DNA of 49,166 bases from Spirulina subsalsa FACHB-351 (lineage in GTDB: Bacteria; Cyanobacteriota; Cyanobacteriia; Cyanobacteriales; Spirulinaceae): the NCBI RefSeq assembly GCF_026130165.1, contig NZ_JAIHOM010000022.1, forward strand, positions 4,050 to 53,215, given 5' to 3'. This document shows, piece after piece, positions 17,471 to 27,041 of this stretch. Below the pieces are notes generated by a model, which was given only the letters and a program-made list of their open reading frames with translations, had not been told where the DNA came from and did not search any database. The stretch's first letter is position 1. Each line of letters begins with the position of its first letter. Both the position numbers and the translations under genes were made by a program.

Positions 17471-18196
17471 GTGAAACTTTTCGTTTACCATACCCCTGAA
17501 TTAACCCCCACCGATCACAATCCCGATTGTGCTGTTGTGATTGATGTCTTGCGTGCCACAACCACGATTGCAACTGCCTTGAATGCAGGTGCTGAAGCGG
17601 TACAAGCTTTTAGTGATATTAACCAGTTAATGACAGTGAGTGAGGCCTGGGCGGCAGATCGGCGCATTCGGGCTGGAGAAAGGGGCGGTAAACAGGTGGA
17701 AGGCTGCGATATGGGAAATTCGCCCCTGTTGTGTACCCCGGAACAAGTGCAAGGGAAACGGTTGTTTATTAGTACCACTAATGGCACCCGAACCTTACAA
17801 CGGGTGGAAAATGCGCCTGTTGTGTTAACGGGGGCGCAGGTGAACCGTCAGGCTGTTGTAGACTATTTGAGCCAACATCAGCCGGAGACGGTTTGGTTAG
17901 TGGGATCGGGTTGGGAAGGGGCCTATTCTTTAGAGGATACGGTCTGCGCGGGGGCGATCGCACTGCCTTTTTATGAACAAAACCCCGCCATCGTTGGCAA
18001 TGACGAAGTATTAGGGGCCGTCAGTCTATATCGTCAATGGCAAGATCAGTTAGTGGAGTTATTTTGCCAAGCTAGTCACGGTCAACGGCTGTTACGTTTA
18101 GACCTGCTTGATGATATCAAGTATTGCGCTCAAACCGATTTATTGAATGTCCTACCCCTGCAAGTGGAAAAGGGCCTGTTAACCCTAAAGTCGTGA
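17471..18196 (+). CDS. comB: ComB-family 2-phosphosulfolactate phosphatase
   Basis: The 241-residue protein has ComB-family signatures: [18 protein letters not shown] (~20-37), [19 protein letters not shown] (~65-83), [11 protein letters not shown] (~98-108), [18 protein letters not shown] (~147-164) and [10 protein letters not shown] near the end. In methanogens and some bacteria ComB removes phosphate from 2-phosphosulfolactate on the way to sulfolactate or coenzyme M. Many cyanobacteria carry the gene without the rest of that pathway, and none of it is seen here, so the physiological substrate is uncertain. The start is a GTG at 17471; no nearer ATG keeps the conserved N-terminus. A strong terminator follows. 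Confidence 0.9.
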   Translation: MKLFVYHTPELTPTDHNPDCAVVIDVLRATTTIATALNAGAEAVQAFSDINQLMTVSEAWAADRRIRAGERGGKQVEGCDMGNSPLLCTPEQVQGKRLFISTTNGTRTLQRVENAPVVLTGAQVNRQAVVDYLSQHQPETVWLVGSGWEGAYSLEDTVCAGAIALPFYEQNPAIVGNDEVLGAVSLYRQWQDQLVELFCQASHGQRLLRLDLLDDIKYCAQTDLLNVLPLQVEKGLLTLKS

Positions 18197-18230
18197 CAGT
18201 CTCCCGGTGCTGATTCTAGAAGTACGCAGA

Positions 18231-18272
18231 ACCCCCAACTCAGCTGAGGCCAAAGTTGGGGGGGGTGTTTTT
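18231..18272 (+). terminator. Rho-independent terminator of comB
   Basis: ACCCCCAACT pairs with AGTTGGGGG(GG)T and is followed by GTTTTT. The stem is G/C-rich with a loop of about 13 bases. It begins 35 bp after the comB stop. Confidence 0.85.
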
Positions 18273-18289
18273 AAGGTGTTTATGAACTA

Positions 18290-18312
18290 CCCCACCGTAT
18301 AGACGGGTGGGG
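18290..18312. repeat. CCCCACC/GGTGGGG stem-loop
   Basis: CCCCACC (18290-18296) pairs with GGTGGGG (18306-18312) around a nine-base loop. It lies between comB and the convergent small membrane gene, so it may terminate the latter. The flank TGAACTACCCCACC resembles ends of IS200/IS605-type elements, but no transposase is present, so that link is weak. Confidence 0.45.
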
Positions 18313-18345
18313 AAACCAATCCCCCCTCAGACTATTGGTTGTAGA

Positions 18346-18552
18346 TTATTGATTTTGATTGGCTTTGGTATCTTGTACCGCTACCCAGAAAAAGAGTCCG
18401 GTTAGGGGAATGCTGGCGATTAAAATGGCGGTGGTGGCGGCCACGCCATAGGTGGGGTGTCCGTAGGCTAGTTCAAAGATAGAACCTACGGCGGCGATCG
18501 CACAAATACAAGACCCCATCAAAAAAACGCCGCTTTTCGGTGTCATGCCCAT
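18346..18552 (-). CDS. Small two-span membrane protein (68 residues)
   Basis: The protein has two clear hydrophobic segments (residues ~9-29, FLMGSCICAIAAVGSIFELA, and ~37-58) joined by a short GHPTYG turn and a polar tail ending TKANQNQ. AAGGGAAA lies about four bases before the ATG at 18552. It resembles conserved small cyanobacterial membrane proteins of unknown role. The peptide deformylase gene is 16 bp upstream on the same strand, so the two are probably co-transcribed. Confidence 0.75.
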   Translation of the reverse strand: MGMTPKSGVFLMGSCICAIAAVGSIFELAYGHPTYGVAATTAILIASIPLTGLFFWVAVQDTKANQNQ

Positions 18553-18568
18553 AAAATTTCCCTTCCCC

Positions 18569-19132
18569 TCACTGAATGGGACGAACAGCTTGCATTGAAA
18601 AATGGTGCTTATTCAATGCTTCTGCTAAGACTAACCCATTTTGAACCCGATCCACGAATAAAACCCCCGTCAGGTGATCCATTTCGTGTTGAATCGCCCG
18701 AGAGAGTAATCCCTTGGCTTTCATCCGTTGGGGGCGACCTTGTTGGTCTTTATAACTCACTTCAATCACTTGGGGCCGCACCACCTCTAAATACACCCCC
18801 GGAATACTCAAACACCCTTCTTCCGCCGTACAGACTTCTGGACTAGCTCCGACAATTTGAGGGTTAATGAGAACGATGGGAGGGGTGGCGGCATTGTCCG
18901 GTTCACAGTCGATGACGATTAACTGTTTGTGGATGGCCACTTGAGGAGCCGCTAAACCAATGCCATCGGAACTATACATAGTTTGCAGCATTTCCCGCGC
19001 CATTTGCCGCACCGTCTCATCCACCCGGCTAATTCGTTTAGCGGGTTGACGTAAGACGCGATCGCCAAGATAGTGAATCTCTAAAGGCGGTTGTTTTAAC
19101 TTTTTCTTTTCAACCAGAACAGCAGAAGTCAT
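18569..19132 (-). CDS. def: Peptide deformylase
   Basis: The 187-residue enzyme removes the formyl group from the N-terminal methionine of new proteins. All three active-site motifs are intact: GIGLAAPQV (~58-66), EEGCLSIPG (~107-115, Cys metal ligand) and QHEMDHLTG (~150-158, HExxH metal ligands). Length and layout fit a type 1B bacterial or chloroplast-like deformylase with an N-terminal extension of about 15 residues. The start is the ATG at 19132. It is followed at 16 bp by the small membrane protein gene. Confidence 0.97.
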   Translation of the reverse strand: MTSAVLVEKKKLKQPPLEIHYLGDRVLRQPAKRISRVDETVRQMAREMLQTMYSSDGIGLAAPQVAIHKQLIVIDCEPDNAATPPIVLINPQIVGASPEVCTAEEGCLSIPGVYLEVVRPQVIEVSYKDQQGRPQRMKAKGLLSRAIQHEMDHLTGVLFVDRVQNGLVLAEALNKHHFSMQAVRPIQ

Positions 19133-19284
19133 AGAATTATCAGACAGGGACAGTGTTTTAAGAACTTCTCCGATCTTAACAGCTACTTCGCGAGAGAGGT
19201 TGGTTCACAGGGAGCAGTTGACCAAAAATTCTGGTCATTTCCCGCCCTTGTCTTGTACGATTAGCCCATTGTGTTCCACCATTC

Positions 19285-20187
19285 ATGTTGCAAATTCTCA
19301 CCAAACTCCGTTATCTGTGCCGCGAAACCCTCTCGGGTTTACAACGAGGGGGATGGATGAATTGGGCGGCCATTAGTACCGTCACCGTCTCGTTATTCCT
19401 GTTTGGTCTTTCTCTCCAAACCAGTTGGCAACTCGATGCACTCCTTGCCCATTTTGGCAGTCAGTTAGAAATTTCTGTCTATCTTCAGCCTGATATATCC
19501 GGTCAAGATGTTATTGATCAAGTACAAGCGTTTCCCACCGTTCAGGAGGTGCGCGTTGTCTCCAAGGAGGAAGCTTGGCAGTCTCTCCTTTATGAATTGC
19601 GCGTGGCCGACCCGGATTATGCCACCCAACAACTGGAAGGCAATCCCCTAGTCGATGAATTGAAAGTAACGGCCTATTCCCCCCAATCAGTCCCTAATCT
19701 AGTCGAACGCTTAACGACCTTGCCTCAAGTGGATTATTGTGTTTATATCAATGAGGCGCGAGAACAGTTTGAACAATTACAAGCGGGTCTAAGCTGGGTC
19801 AGTCTGTCTTTGATTAGTATTTTATCGATTACAGCGATCGCCGTTGTCACCACCACCCTCCACTTAATCGCCGTTGCTCGACGCAATGAACTGGAAATTA
19901 TGCAACTGGTCGGAGCAACCAAAGTCTGGATCATAATTCCCTTCATTTGTCAAGGTATTTTATTTGGATTAGCCGGGGGGATTCTATCCCTCATCCTCAT
20001 CACAACCTTGAGAACCTTAATCGCTCAATTCCTCTTTACAGAACAAGAATTTTTACGGTTTCTCACCGAACAACTCACCCTCACCTCCCTGCAAATGTCC
20101 CTCCTCCCCCTCATTTTATTAAGCGGTGGGGGAGGAATTGGCTTAATCAGTAGTTATCTCGCCCTCCGTCGTCTAGCACTGCGTTAA
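19285..20187 (+). CDS. ftsX: FtsX-like permease (cell-division ABC transporter subunit)
   Basis: The 300-residue protein has the FtsX plan: one N-terminal membrane helix (~25-45), an extracytoplasmic domain (~50-165) with ISVYLQPD and VVSKEEAW, then three membrane helices (~172-195, 215-240 and 265-290). RRNELEIMQLVGAT (~204) is the family hallmark cytoplasmic loop. FtsX works with the ATPase FtsE to control cell-wall hydrolases at division. No ftsE lies alongside it here; in many cyanobacteria the two are unlinked. The start is the ATG at 19285. Confidence 0.93.
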   Translation: MLQILTKLRYLCRETLSGLQRGGWMNWAAISTVTVSLFLFGLSLQTSWQLDALLAHFGSQLEISVYLQPDISGQDVIDQVQAFPTVQEVRVVSKEEAWQSLLYELRVADPDYATQQLEGNPLVDELKVTAYSPQSVPNLVERLTTLPQVDYCVYINEAREQFEQLQAGLSWVSLSLISILSITAIAVVTTTLHLIAVARRNELEIMQLVGATKVWIIIPFICQGILFGLAGGILSLILITTLRTLIAQFLFTEQEFLRFLTEQLTLTSLQMSLLPLILLSGGGGIGLISSYLALRRLALR

Positions 20188-20297
20188 GGGCGCTTCAGGA
20201 ACTGTTTAATCCTCACTCAGGAAAAACTCAGATATTTCTTGTTTGTTAAAATAAGTTGTCATCGCTTCTCCCTCAGAAATTGTTAGCAGAAAACCCC

Positions 20298-21290
20298 ATG
20301 ATTCAATCTCTCACAACCATCACCCCCTTTCAGCAAAAACTCTCCTCTCCCCTCACCAAATCCACCATTACCGTTCTCCAAATTAACCTCGGGAAACGCT
20401 GCAATTTAGCCTGTACCCATTGCCATGTTGAAGCCGGCCCCCAACGCACCGAAGAACTCACCCCAGAAATTTGTCAACAACTCCTAGAAATCATTGCCCG
20501 CTTCCCCCAAATTCAAACCGTTGATTTAACCGGAGGTGCGCCAGAAATGAACTATGGGTTTCGTCCTCTCGTTGAACAGGCAAGGCGATATCATAAAGAA
20601 ATTATTGTGCGGTCGAATTTAACGATTTTCTTTGAACCTGAATTTACAGACCTGCCGGAATATTTTGCGGAACATCAGGTGCGAGTGGTGGCATCTCTGC
20701 CTTGCTACTTAGAAGCGAACGTAGACGGGCAAAGAGGGGCAGGGGTTTATCAAAAATCTATTGAGGCCTTAAAACGCTTGAATGAACAAGGCTATGGTAT
20801 TCATCCCAATCTCATCCTTGATTTAGTCTATAATCCTCCCCTCCCCAAATCAAATAAATTTACATTACCCCCCGAACAGAAAAAGTTAGAACGGGATTAT
20901 AAGGCGTATTTAAAGGAACATTTTGCCATTGACTTTAATCAACTTTTGACCATTACTAATTTACCCATTGGACGAACAAAGCAATATTTAGAACGCCGCC
21001 AACTAACCCAGGGTTATCTGCAATTCCTAGAGGATAATTACAACCCAGAAACCGTGAGTAATTTGATGTGTCGCCATGAATTATCAATCGATTATTTAGG
21101 CAATATTTACGATTGCGATTTTAATCAGATGGAAAATTTACCCGCACGGGATAGTAAGGGGCAAAAATTAACGATTCAAAAGCTCCTCGAATTCAATAAC
21201 TTAGACCAAATTAAAAGGATTCAAACCGCCGCCTATTGTTATGGTTGTACGGCGGGGTCGGGTTCTAGTTGTGGGGGGGCGTTGTTGTAA
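20298..21290 (+). CDS. arsS: ArsS-like radical SAM protein (arsenosugar biosynthesis family)
   Basis: The 330-residue protein from the ATG at 20298 (a TTG lies 14 codons upstream) has radical-SAM cysteines C35-x3-C39-x2-C42 in GKRCNLACTHCHVEAGP and the SAM-binding DLTGGAPEMN. The C-terminal Cys-rich domain shows CRHELSIDYLGNIYDCDFNQ and YCYGCTAGSGSSCGG. This combination is that of ArsS, the enzyme that adds the 5'-deoxyadenosyl group to dimethylarsenite in oxo-arsenosugar synthesis. No arsM (arsenite methyltransferase) or ars operon is visible beside it, so assignment rests on sequence alone. In related proteins a residue near the end can be selenocysteine; here it is read as ordinary Cys. 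Confidence 0.85.
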   Translation: MIQSLTTITPFQQKLSSPLTKSTITVLQINLGKRCNLACTHCHVEAGPQRTEELTPEICQQLLEIIARFPQIQTVDLTGGAPEMNYGFRPLVEQARRYHKEIIVRSNLTIFFEPEFTDLPEYFAEHQVRVVASLPCYLEANVDGQRGAGVYQKSIEALKRLNEQGYGIHPNLILDLVYNPPLPKSNKFTLPPEQKKLERDYKAYLKEHFAIDFNQLLTITNLPIGRTKQYLERRQLTQGYLQFLEDNYNPETVSNLMCRHELSIDYLGNIYDCDFNQMENLPARDSKGQKLTIQKLLEFNNLDQIKRIQTAAYCYGCTAGSGSSCGGALL

Positions 21291-21443
21291 GTTTTGCTGG
21301 GAATCGGTCATGGGGAATGGCGAACAATTATTAATTATCAATGCACATCTTAACAAAAACTTTACATCTGGGAAGCCAATCTAAATAGTAGACCGGGGCA
21401 AAATTGCCTTAAGATTAAACTCAAAGTCCCAAAAATCAACCTT

Positions 21444-22379
21444 ATGAGAATCCTTGTTACAGGTGGTGCTGGCTTTTTAGGATCCCACCTCATCGACCGC
21501 CTGATGGCAGCAGGTCATGAAGTCATTTGCTTGGACAATTTTTACACGGGTCGCAAACGCAATATCTTACACTGGCTGGACAATCCCTATTTTGAGTTAG
21601 TGCGCCATGATATTACGGAACCGATTCGTTTAGAAGTAGATCAGATTTACCATTTAGCTTGTCCGGCCTCTCCGGTCCACTATCAATACAACCCCGTGAA
21701 GACGATTAAAACCAATGTCATGGGGACGTTGAATATGTTGGGACTGGCTAAACGGGTGAAAGCGCGCTTTTTCTTAGCCTCAACTTCGGAAGTGTATGGA
21801 GATCCCACGGTTCACCCCCAAACGGAGGACTATCGGGGGAATGTGAACTGTAATGGTATTCGGGCTTGTTATGATGAGGGGAAACGGGTGGCGGAAACCC
21901 TGACCTATGACTATCATCGGCAAAATGGGGTAGATGTGCGGGTGGTGCGGATTTTCAACACCTATGGACCGCGAATGTTGCCTAATGATGGGCGGGTGGT
22001 GAGTAATTTTATTGTGCAGGCACTACAAGGTAAACCCCTGACGGTGTATGGGGATGGTTCCCAAACTCGTAGTTTTTGTTATGTGTCGGATTTGATTGAG
22101 GGGTTTATCCGACTGATGAATAGTGATTATACGGATCCGGTGAATATCGGCAATCCGGGGGAATACACCATTTTGGAGTTAGCCCAAGCGATTCAGGGCA
22201 TGATTAACCCCAATGCGGAATTAATCTATGAACCTCTGCCCCAAGATGACCCTAAACAACGTCAGCCGGATATTACTCGTGCTAAAAATTTATTGGGCTG
22301 GGAGCCGACGGTGCATCTACAAGAGGGTTTAAAGCAGACGATTGATTATTTTCGCGATCGCCTAAGCCAAGACCTTTAA
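21444..22379 (+). CDS. uxs: UDP-glucuronate decarboxylase (UDP-xylose synthase)
   Basis: The 311-residue extended short-chain dehydrogenase converts UDP-glucuronate to UDP-xylose with bound NAD+. It has the Rossmann motif [12 protein letters not shown] (~5-16), [11 protein letters not shown] (Ser/Thr of the triad, ~115), Y143-x3-K147 in RACYDEGKR, and the UXS-type block [20 protein letters not shown]. The usual GNVNPIG before the catalytic Tyr is GNVNCNG here, a small change next to the active site. UDP-glucose dehydrogenase, which makes its substrate, begins 80 bp downstream on the same strand, so the two probably form an operon for cell-surface glycan precursors. Confidence 0.93.
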   Translation: MRILVTGGAGFLGSHLIDRLMAAGHEVICLDNFYTGRKRNILHWLDNPYFELVRHDITEPIRLEVDQIYHLACPASPVHYQYNPVKTIKTNVMGTLNMLGLAKRVKARFFLASTSEVYGDPTVHPQTEDYRGNVNCNGIRACYDEGKRVAETLTYDYHRQNGVDVRVVRIFNTYGPRMLPNDGRVVSNFIVQALQGKPLTVYGDGSQTRSFCYVSDLIEGFIRLMNSDYTDPVNIGNPGEYTILELAQAIQGMINPNAELIYEPLPQDDPKQRQPDITRAKNLLGWEPTVHLQEGLKQTIDYFRDRLSQDL

Positions 22380-22459
22380 CCCAAAAACAAGCTTTAGCCC
22401 TAAGCTTCTAGGGGAATCAACCTTGCGAATTCTACCCACTTTTTTTGAGGATTAATCTT

Positions 22460-23845
22460 ATGCGCGTATGTGTCATCGGTACAGGCTATGTCGGTTTAGT
22501 GACGGGTGTCTGTCTTTCTCAAATTGGCCATAATGTGATTTGTATAGACAACAATGAAGATAAGGTCAAACTCATGAAGGCTGGGCAAACCCCCATCTAT
22601 GAACCCGGACTTTCAGAATTGATGCAGTCCTGTATGACCGCCGGACGTTTGGAATTTACAGTAGATTTAGAGTATGGGGTACAAAATAGCGATATTCTCT
22701 TTATCGCTGTGGGAACTCCTGCCCTACCTAACGGAGAAAGTGACACCCGTTATGTCGAAGCCGTAGCGCGAGGCATTGGAACCCATCTTAACGACGGTTA
22801 TAAGGTCATTGTCAACAAGTCTACAGTTCCCATCGGGTCTGGGGATTGGGTGCGGATGATTGTTTTAGATGGGGTCGCGGAACGCCAAAAAACCCTAGTG
22901 GGTGCTGGGGGAGGTGGTGACGAAACCACGGAAATTACAGCCCAGTTTGATGTGGTGAGTAACCCAGAATTCCTGCGGGAAGGTTCGGCGGTTTACGATA
23001 CCTTTAACCCCGACCGCATTGTTTTGGGCAGTAACAGCAAAAAAGCCCTAGAAATGATGCAGCAACTCTATCAGCCTTTGGTAGATCGCACCTTTGCTGA
23101 AGATCAAAACTTACCACCGGTTCCGTTGGTGTTAACGGATTTGAATTCGGCGGAGATGATTAAATACGCAGCCAATTCCTTCCTCGCGACCAAGATTAGT
23201 TTTGTCAATGAGATTGCCAATATTTGCGATCGCGTCGGAGCCGATGTCACCCAAGTGGCCAAAGGCATTGGTTTAGACTCCCGAATTGGGACAAAATTCC
23301 TCCAAGCAGGCTTAGGTTGGGGGGGATCTTGTTTCCCCAAAGACGTTTCCGCCCTCATTCATACAGCCGATGACTACGGTTATGATGCCGAATTACTCAA
23401 AGCAGCCGTTAGTGTCAACCAACGGCAACGGCTGATTATCATTGAGAAACTACAACACGAGTTAAAAATCCTCAAAGGAAAAGTCGTGGGACTGTTAGGG
23501 TTAACCTTTAAACCCGACACCGACGATATGCGTGACGCACCCGCTTTAGACTTAATTGAACAGTTGAACCGTTTAGGGGCTAAAGTCAAGGCCTACGACC
23601 CCATTGTGTCCCAATCCGGCATGAGTAGCGGCCTATCCCATGTCATTGTAGAAACAGACCCAGAACGCTTGGCCGATGGTTGTGATGCGCTGGTGTTAGT
23701 GACCGATTGGAAACAATTCGCCCATCTGGACTATGGCAAATTAGCCACCTTGGTTAATACCAAAATCATCATCGATGGTCGGAATTATTTAGACCGCGAG
23801 GCCGCAGAAGCGGCTGGTTTCCGCTATGTCGGAATTGGTCATTAA
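22460..23845 (+). CDS. ugd: UDP-glucose 6-dehydrogenase
   Basis: The 461-residue enzyme oxidises UDP-glucose to UDP-glucuronate with two NAD+. It has the N-terminal Rossmann motif VCVIGTGYVGLVTG, FNPDRIVLG, the central NEIANICDRVGADV helix, catalytic Cys291 in GWGGSCFPKD and the C-terminal GLTFKPDTDDMRDAP binding motif. The ATG at 22460 is preceded by TTTTTTGAGGA at good spacing; the in-frame TTG at 22445 is less likely. It follows the UXS gene, its metabolic partner, and is closed by a hairpin about 33 bp downstream. Confidence 0.96.
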   Translation: MRVCVIGTGYVGLVTGVCLSQIGHNVICIDNNEDKVKLMKAGQTPIYEPGLSELMQSCMTAGRLEFTVDLEYGVQNSDILFIAVGTPALPNGESDTRYVEAVARGIGTHLNDGYKVIVNKSTVPIGSGDWVRMIVLDGVAERQKTLVGAGGGGDETTEITAQFDVVSNPEFLREGSAVYDTFNPDRIVLGSNSKKALEMMQQLYQPLVDRTFAEDQNLPPVPLVLTDLNSAEMIKYAANSFLATKISFVNEIANICDRVGADVTQVAKGIGLDSRIGTKFLQAGLGWGGSCFPKDVSALIHTADDYGYDAELLKAAVSVNQRQRLIIIEKLQHELKILKGKVVGLLGLTFKPDTDDMRDAPALDLIEQLNRLGAKVKAYDPIVSQSGMSSGLSHVIVETDPERLADGCDALVLVTDWKQFAHLDYGKLATLVNTKIIIDGRNYLDREAAEAAGFRYVGIGH

Positions 23846-23877
23846 GTTCTGAACTTTCTAATGGTTTCGATGTGAAT

Positions 23878-23907
23878 AACCGGGTTTCTGTCGAGGAAAC
23901 CCGGTTT
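23878..23907 (+). terminator. Hairpin after ugd
   Basis: AACCGGGTTTC pairs with GAAACCCGGTT around a short loop (TGTCGAG). It is the same CCGGGTTTC motif as the terminator at 11.67 kb, here without a long T-run. Confidence 0.7.
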
Positions 23908-23916
23908 CAAGTGTAA

Positions 23917-24129
23917 GGTATTCCAGTTCAAGATATTTGGTTAGATTATAAAGATCCTCATAATCAAAATATTAAAATCACAGGCTATCCTACAGAAAAA
24001 AATCCTAATCTGTTAGCAAGAATTATGCAAACATCTTCTAATGATAATGATTTGATTCTTGATTGTTTTGCGGGATCAGGTACAAGTTTAGAGATTGCTT
24101 CTAAGTTAAAAAAAATTAAGTTTAAGTAA
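23917..24129 (+). pseudogene. Relic of a type III/beta-class DNA adenine methyltransferase
   Basis: A 70-codon open frame, preceded directly by a stop and with no good start, contains ITGYPTEKNPNLLARIM followed by NDLILDCFAGSGTSLEIASK. The first is the motif X region (usually YPTEKP) and the second is SAM-binding motif I (usually D-FxGSGT), in the order found at the C-terminus of beta-class N6/N4 methyltransferases. The catalytic DPPY motif and the rest of the enzyme are missing and the end is truncated. It lies between convergent ugd and acnB. This is a dead fragment of a restriction-modification gene. Confidence 0.8.
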
Positions 24130-24175
24130 GATTTACGATCAAGGTGAGCCTAAAAAGACTCACCCTTATACTACA

Positions 24176-26764
24176 CTATACCCCAACCTCCTCTAACTTA
24201 GGCATCTCACTCTCAGGGACAACCCGCCCAAAATTCTCAAAACCTTCAATTTCATTGAAATTGAGATAGCGGTATAAATCCCCCTTAAACGGGTCAACTT
24301 TTTCCGCCACAATAGCCAAATATTCCTCCACCGTTGGCATCTTACCTAACAACGCACAAACGGCCGCCAACTCCGCAGAACCCAAGTAAACCCGCGCTCC
24401 TTTCCCCATACGATTATTGAAGTTGCGAGTCGAAGTAGAAAACACCGTCGCATTATCTTCTACCCGTGCTTGATTCCCCATACACAGAGAACATCCCGGC
24501 ATCTCTGTCCGCGCACCTGCGGCCGCAAAAATGCCATAAACTCCCTCTTCTCGTAACTGTTGTTCATCCATCCGAGTGGGAGGACAAACCCATAACACCG
24601 ACTTAATACGGCCAGCCCCTTCTAAAATCTTCGCCGCAGCGCGATAATGGCCAATATTAGTCATACATGAACCAATAAACACCTCATCTACCTTATCCCC
24701 CGCACATTCACTCATTAACTTGACATTATCCGGGTCATTGGGAGCCGCCACAATGGGTTCTTTAATCTCATTTAAATTCACCTCAATAGTGTCTACATAT
24801 TCCGCATCCGGGTCTGCCGACATTAAGCTAGGATTAGCTAACCATTGTTCCATTTTGGCAATGCGACGTAACAGGGTACGAGCATCTTGATACCCCCGTG
24901 CAATCATGTTTTTCATTAGCACGATATTGGAACGCAAATATTCCGCCACCGTTTCCTCACTCAGCTTGATGGTACTGCCCGAACAAGAGCGTTCTGCGGT
25001 CGCGTCTGTGAGTTCAAAGGCCTGTTCTACCTTCAAATCGGGTAAACCTTCCATTTCCATGATGCGGCCGTTGAAAACGTTGATTTTGTTCTCTTTGCCG
25101 ACGGTGAGTTTCCCTTGCTGCATAGCCACCCAAGGAATGGCGTTTACAATATCGCGTAACGTCACACCGGGCTGTAATTCACCCGTAAACTTCACTAATA
25201 CCGATTCTGGCATATCTAAAGGCATGACCCCTAAAGCCGCCGCAAAGGCCACTAAACCCGAACCGGCGGGGAAGGAAATCCCCAAGGGAAAACGGGTGTG
25301 GGAGTCGCCCCCAGTGCCTACGGTATCGGGGAGTAACATCCGGTTTAACCAGGAGTGGATGATGCCGTCTCCCGGACGCAGAGCCACACCGCCACGGGTG
25401 GAGAAGAAGTCGGGTAATTCTTTGTGGGTTTTGATGTCTACGGGTTTGGGATAAGCCGCCGTGTGACAGAAGGTTTGCAGGGTTAAGTCTGCATTGAACC
25501 CTAAACAGGCTAACTCTTTTAATTCATCCCGTGTCATGGGGCCGGTGGTGTCTTGGGAACCGACGGTGGTCATGATAGGTTCGCAGGATGTACCGGGGCG
25601 CACGCCTTCTAAACCGCAGGCTTTGCCGACCATTTTCTGGGCGAGGGTGAAGCCCTTGCCGGTGTCTTCTGGCAGGGAAGGCCGGACAAAAAGGGAGGTC
25701 GGTTCAAGACCTAATGTTTGTCGGGCTTTATCGGTGAGGGCGCGACCAATGAGGAGGGGAATGCGTCCTCCGGCACGAACTTCATCTAGGATGGTGTCGG
25801 GTTTGAGTTGGAAGGTGGAGATAGTTTCTCCGGCTTCGTTGGTGATTTTGCCTTCGTAGGGGTGAATGGTGATGATATCCCCGGTGTTTAGTTTTGTGAC
25901 ATCACATTCAATGGGTAAGGCGCCGGAGTCTTCGGCGGTGTTGAAGAAGATGGGGGCAATTTTTCCACCCAAGATATAGCCGCCTGCCCGCTTGTTGGGG
26001 ACGAAGGGGATATCATGGCCGATGTGCCAAAGGACGGAGTTGATGGCGGATTTCCGGGAGGAACCGGTGCCTACTACGTCCCCCACATAGGCGACGGGAT
26101 GCCCTTTTGCTTTGAGTTGGGCAATGGTTTGGAGGCCGTCGGGCATTTTCGACTCCAGCATGGCGAGGGCGTGGAGGGGAATGTCTGGCCGGGTGGTGGC
26201 GTGGGGGGCGGGGGAAAGGTCGTCGGTGTTGGTTTCGCCGGGGACTTTAAAGACGGTGACGGTGATGGTTTCGGGGACTTTGGGTTTATTTAAGAACCAA
26301 TCTCCCTCGGCCCAAGCGTCTACGACTTGTTTGGCGTGGGGGTTGATGTCGGAGAGGGCTAAAACCTCGTTGAAGGCATCAAAGACTAAGAGGGTTTTGC
26401 TGAGGGCGTTGGCGGCTTCGGCGGCGAGGTTGCTGTCTCTGGATTTGAGGAGGTCTACTAATGATTGGACATTATAGCCGCCTATCATGGTCCCGAGGAG
26501 GTCTACTGCGCCTTGGTGGGAGATGAGGGAACATTCAATTTCTCCTTTAGCAATGGCGGTGAGGAAGCCTGCTTTGACGTAGGCGGCTTCATCGACTCCG
26601 GGGGGTACGCGGTCCCGTAGGAGCATCAAGAGTTCTTCTTTTTCGGCTTCGGGTGGGTTTTTAAGCAGTTCACAGAGTTGGGCGGTTTGTTGGGCGTTGA
26701 GGGGGAGGGGGGGAATGCCTAGTTGGGCGCGTTCTGCGGCGTGTTGGCGATATTCTTGGAGCAT
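24176..26764 (-). CDS. acnB: Aconitate hydratase B
   Basis: The 862-residue enzyme (E. coli AcnB is 865) interconverts citrate and isocitrate in the TCA cycle through a 4Fe-4S cluster. It has the AcnB order: N-terminal HEAT-like helical domain (~1-155), swivel domain with DDLSPAPHA and GTGSSRKSA (~185-240), then catalytic domains with [48 protein letters not shown] and [13 protein letters not shown] carrying the cluster cysteines. All active-site motifs are intact. The ATG at 26764 is the natural start. Base composition switches inside the gene: the plus strand is C-rich below ~25.1 kb and strongly G-rich above ~25.3 kb. A short GGTGAG/CTCACC hairpin at 24143-24164 may end the transcript. Confidence 0.97.
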   Translation of the reverse strand: MLQEYRQHAAERAQLGIPPLPLNAQQTAQLCELLKNPPEAEKEELLMLLRDRVPPGVDEAAYVKAGFLTAIAKGEIECSLISHQGAVDLLGTMIGGYNVQSLVDLLKSRDSNLAAEAANALSKTLLVFDAFNEVLALSDINPHAKQVVDAWAEGDWFLNKPKVPETITVTVFKVPGETNTDDLSPAPHATTRPDIPLHALAMLESKMPDGLQTIAQLKAKGHPVAYVGDVVGTGSSRKSAINSVLWHIGHDIPFVPNKRAGGYILGGKIAPIFFNTAEDSGALPIECDVTKLNTGDIITIHPYEGKITNEAGETISTFQLKPDTILDEVRAGGRIPLLIGRALTDKARQTLGLEPTSLFVRPSLPEDTGKGFTLAQKMVGKACGLEGVRPGTSCEPIMTTVGSQDTTGPMTRDELKELACLGFNADLTLQTFCHTAAYPKPVDIKTHKELPDFFSTRGGVALRPGDGIIHSWLNRMLLPDTVGTGGDSHTRFPLGISFPAGSGLVAFAAALGVMPLDMPESVLVKFTGELQPGVTLRDIVNAIPWVAMQQGKLTVGKENKINVFNGRIMEMEGLPDLKVEQAFELTDATAERSCSGSTIKLSEETVAEYLRSNIVLMKNMIARGYQDARTLLRRIAKMEQWLANPSLMSADPDAEYVDTIEVNLNEIKEPIVAAPNDPDNVKLMSECAGDKVDEVFIGSCMTNIGHYRAAAKILEGAGRIKSVLWVCPPTRMDEQQLREEGVYGIFAAAGARTEMPGCSLCMGNQARVEDNATVFSTSTRNFNNRMGKGARVYLGSAELAAVCALLGKMPTVEEYLAIVAEKVDPFKGDLYRYLNFNEIEGFENFGRVVPESEMPKLEEVGV

Positions 26765-27041
26765 TGATTCTTATATTCTCCTCTAGTGTGTTCCATTTGC
26801 TATTTTATTGTAAGGGGTGGGCTAGGGGAGTTACTGGGGAACGGTCTTAGTTTTTTAAGGATTAGCTAAATTAGAATTATTCTTGATCTCAGGTTAGTTA
26901 TATGTGATAGGGATGGAAAAATTATAGTTTTCTGCTGTACGGGGTGGGTTGTGCTTAAATTAGTTCAGAAATCCTTGACTATTTCATTGAACAAAACTCT
27001 GAGATGTGTTTGAACTGAAGTTTTGTCGGAGAAAAGTAAGA

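Noticed and set aside
18285-18315. Possible IS200/IS605 end near the CCCCACC hairpin
   Set aside because: No tnpA or tnpB remnant and no partner end were found, so it is listed only as a stem-loop.
26015-26293. Gly/Val-rich plus-strand frame inside acnB
   Set aside because: It lies wholly antisense to intact aconitase and reflects the G-rich patch there.
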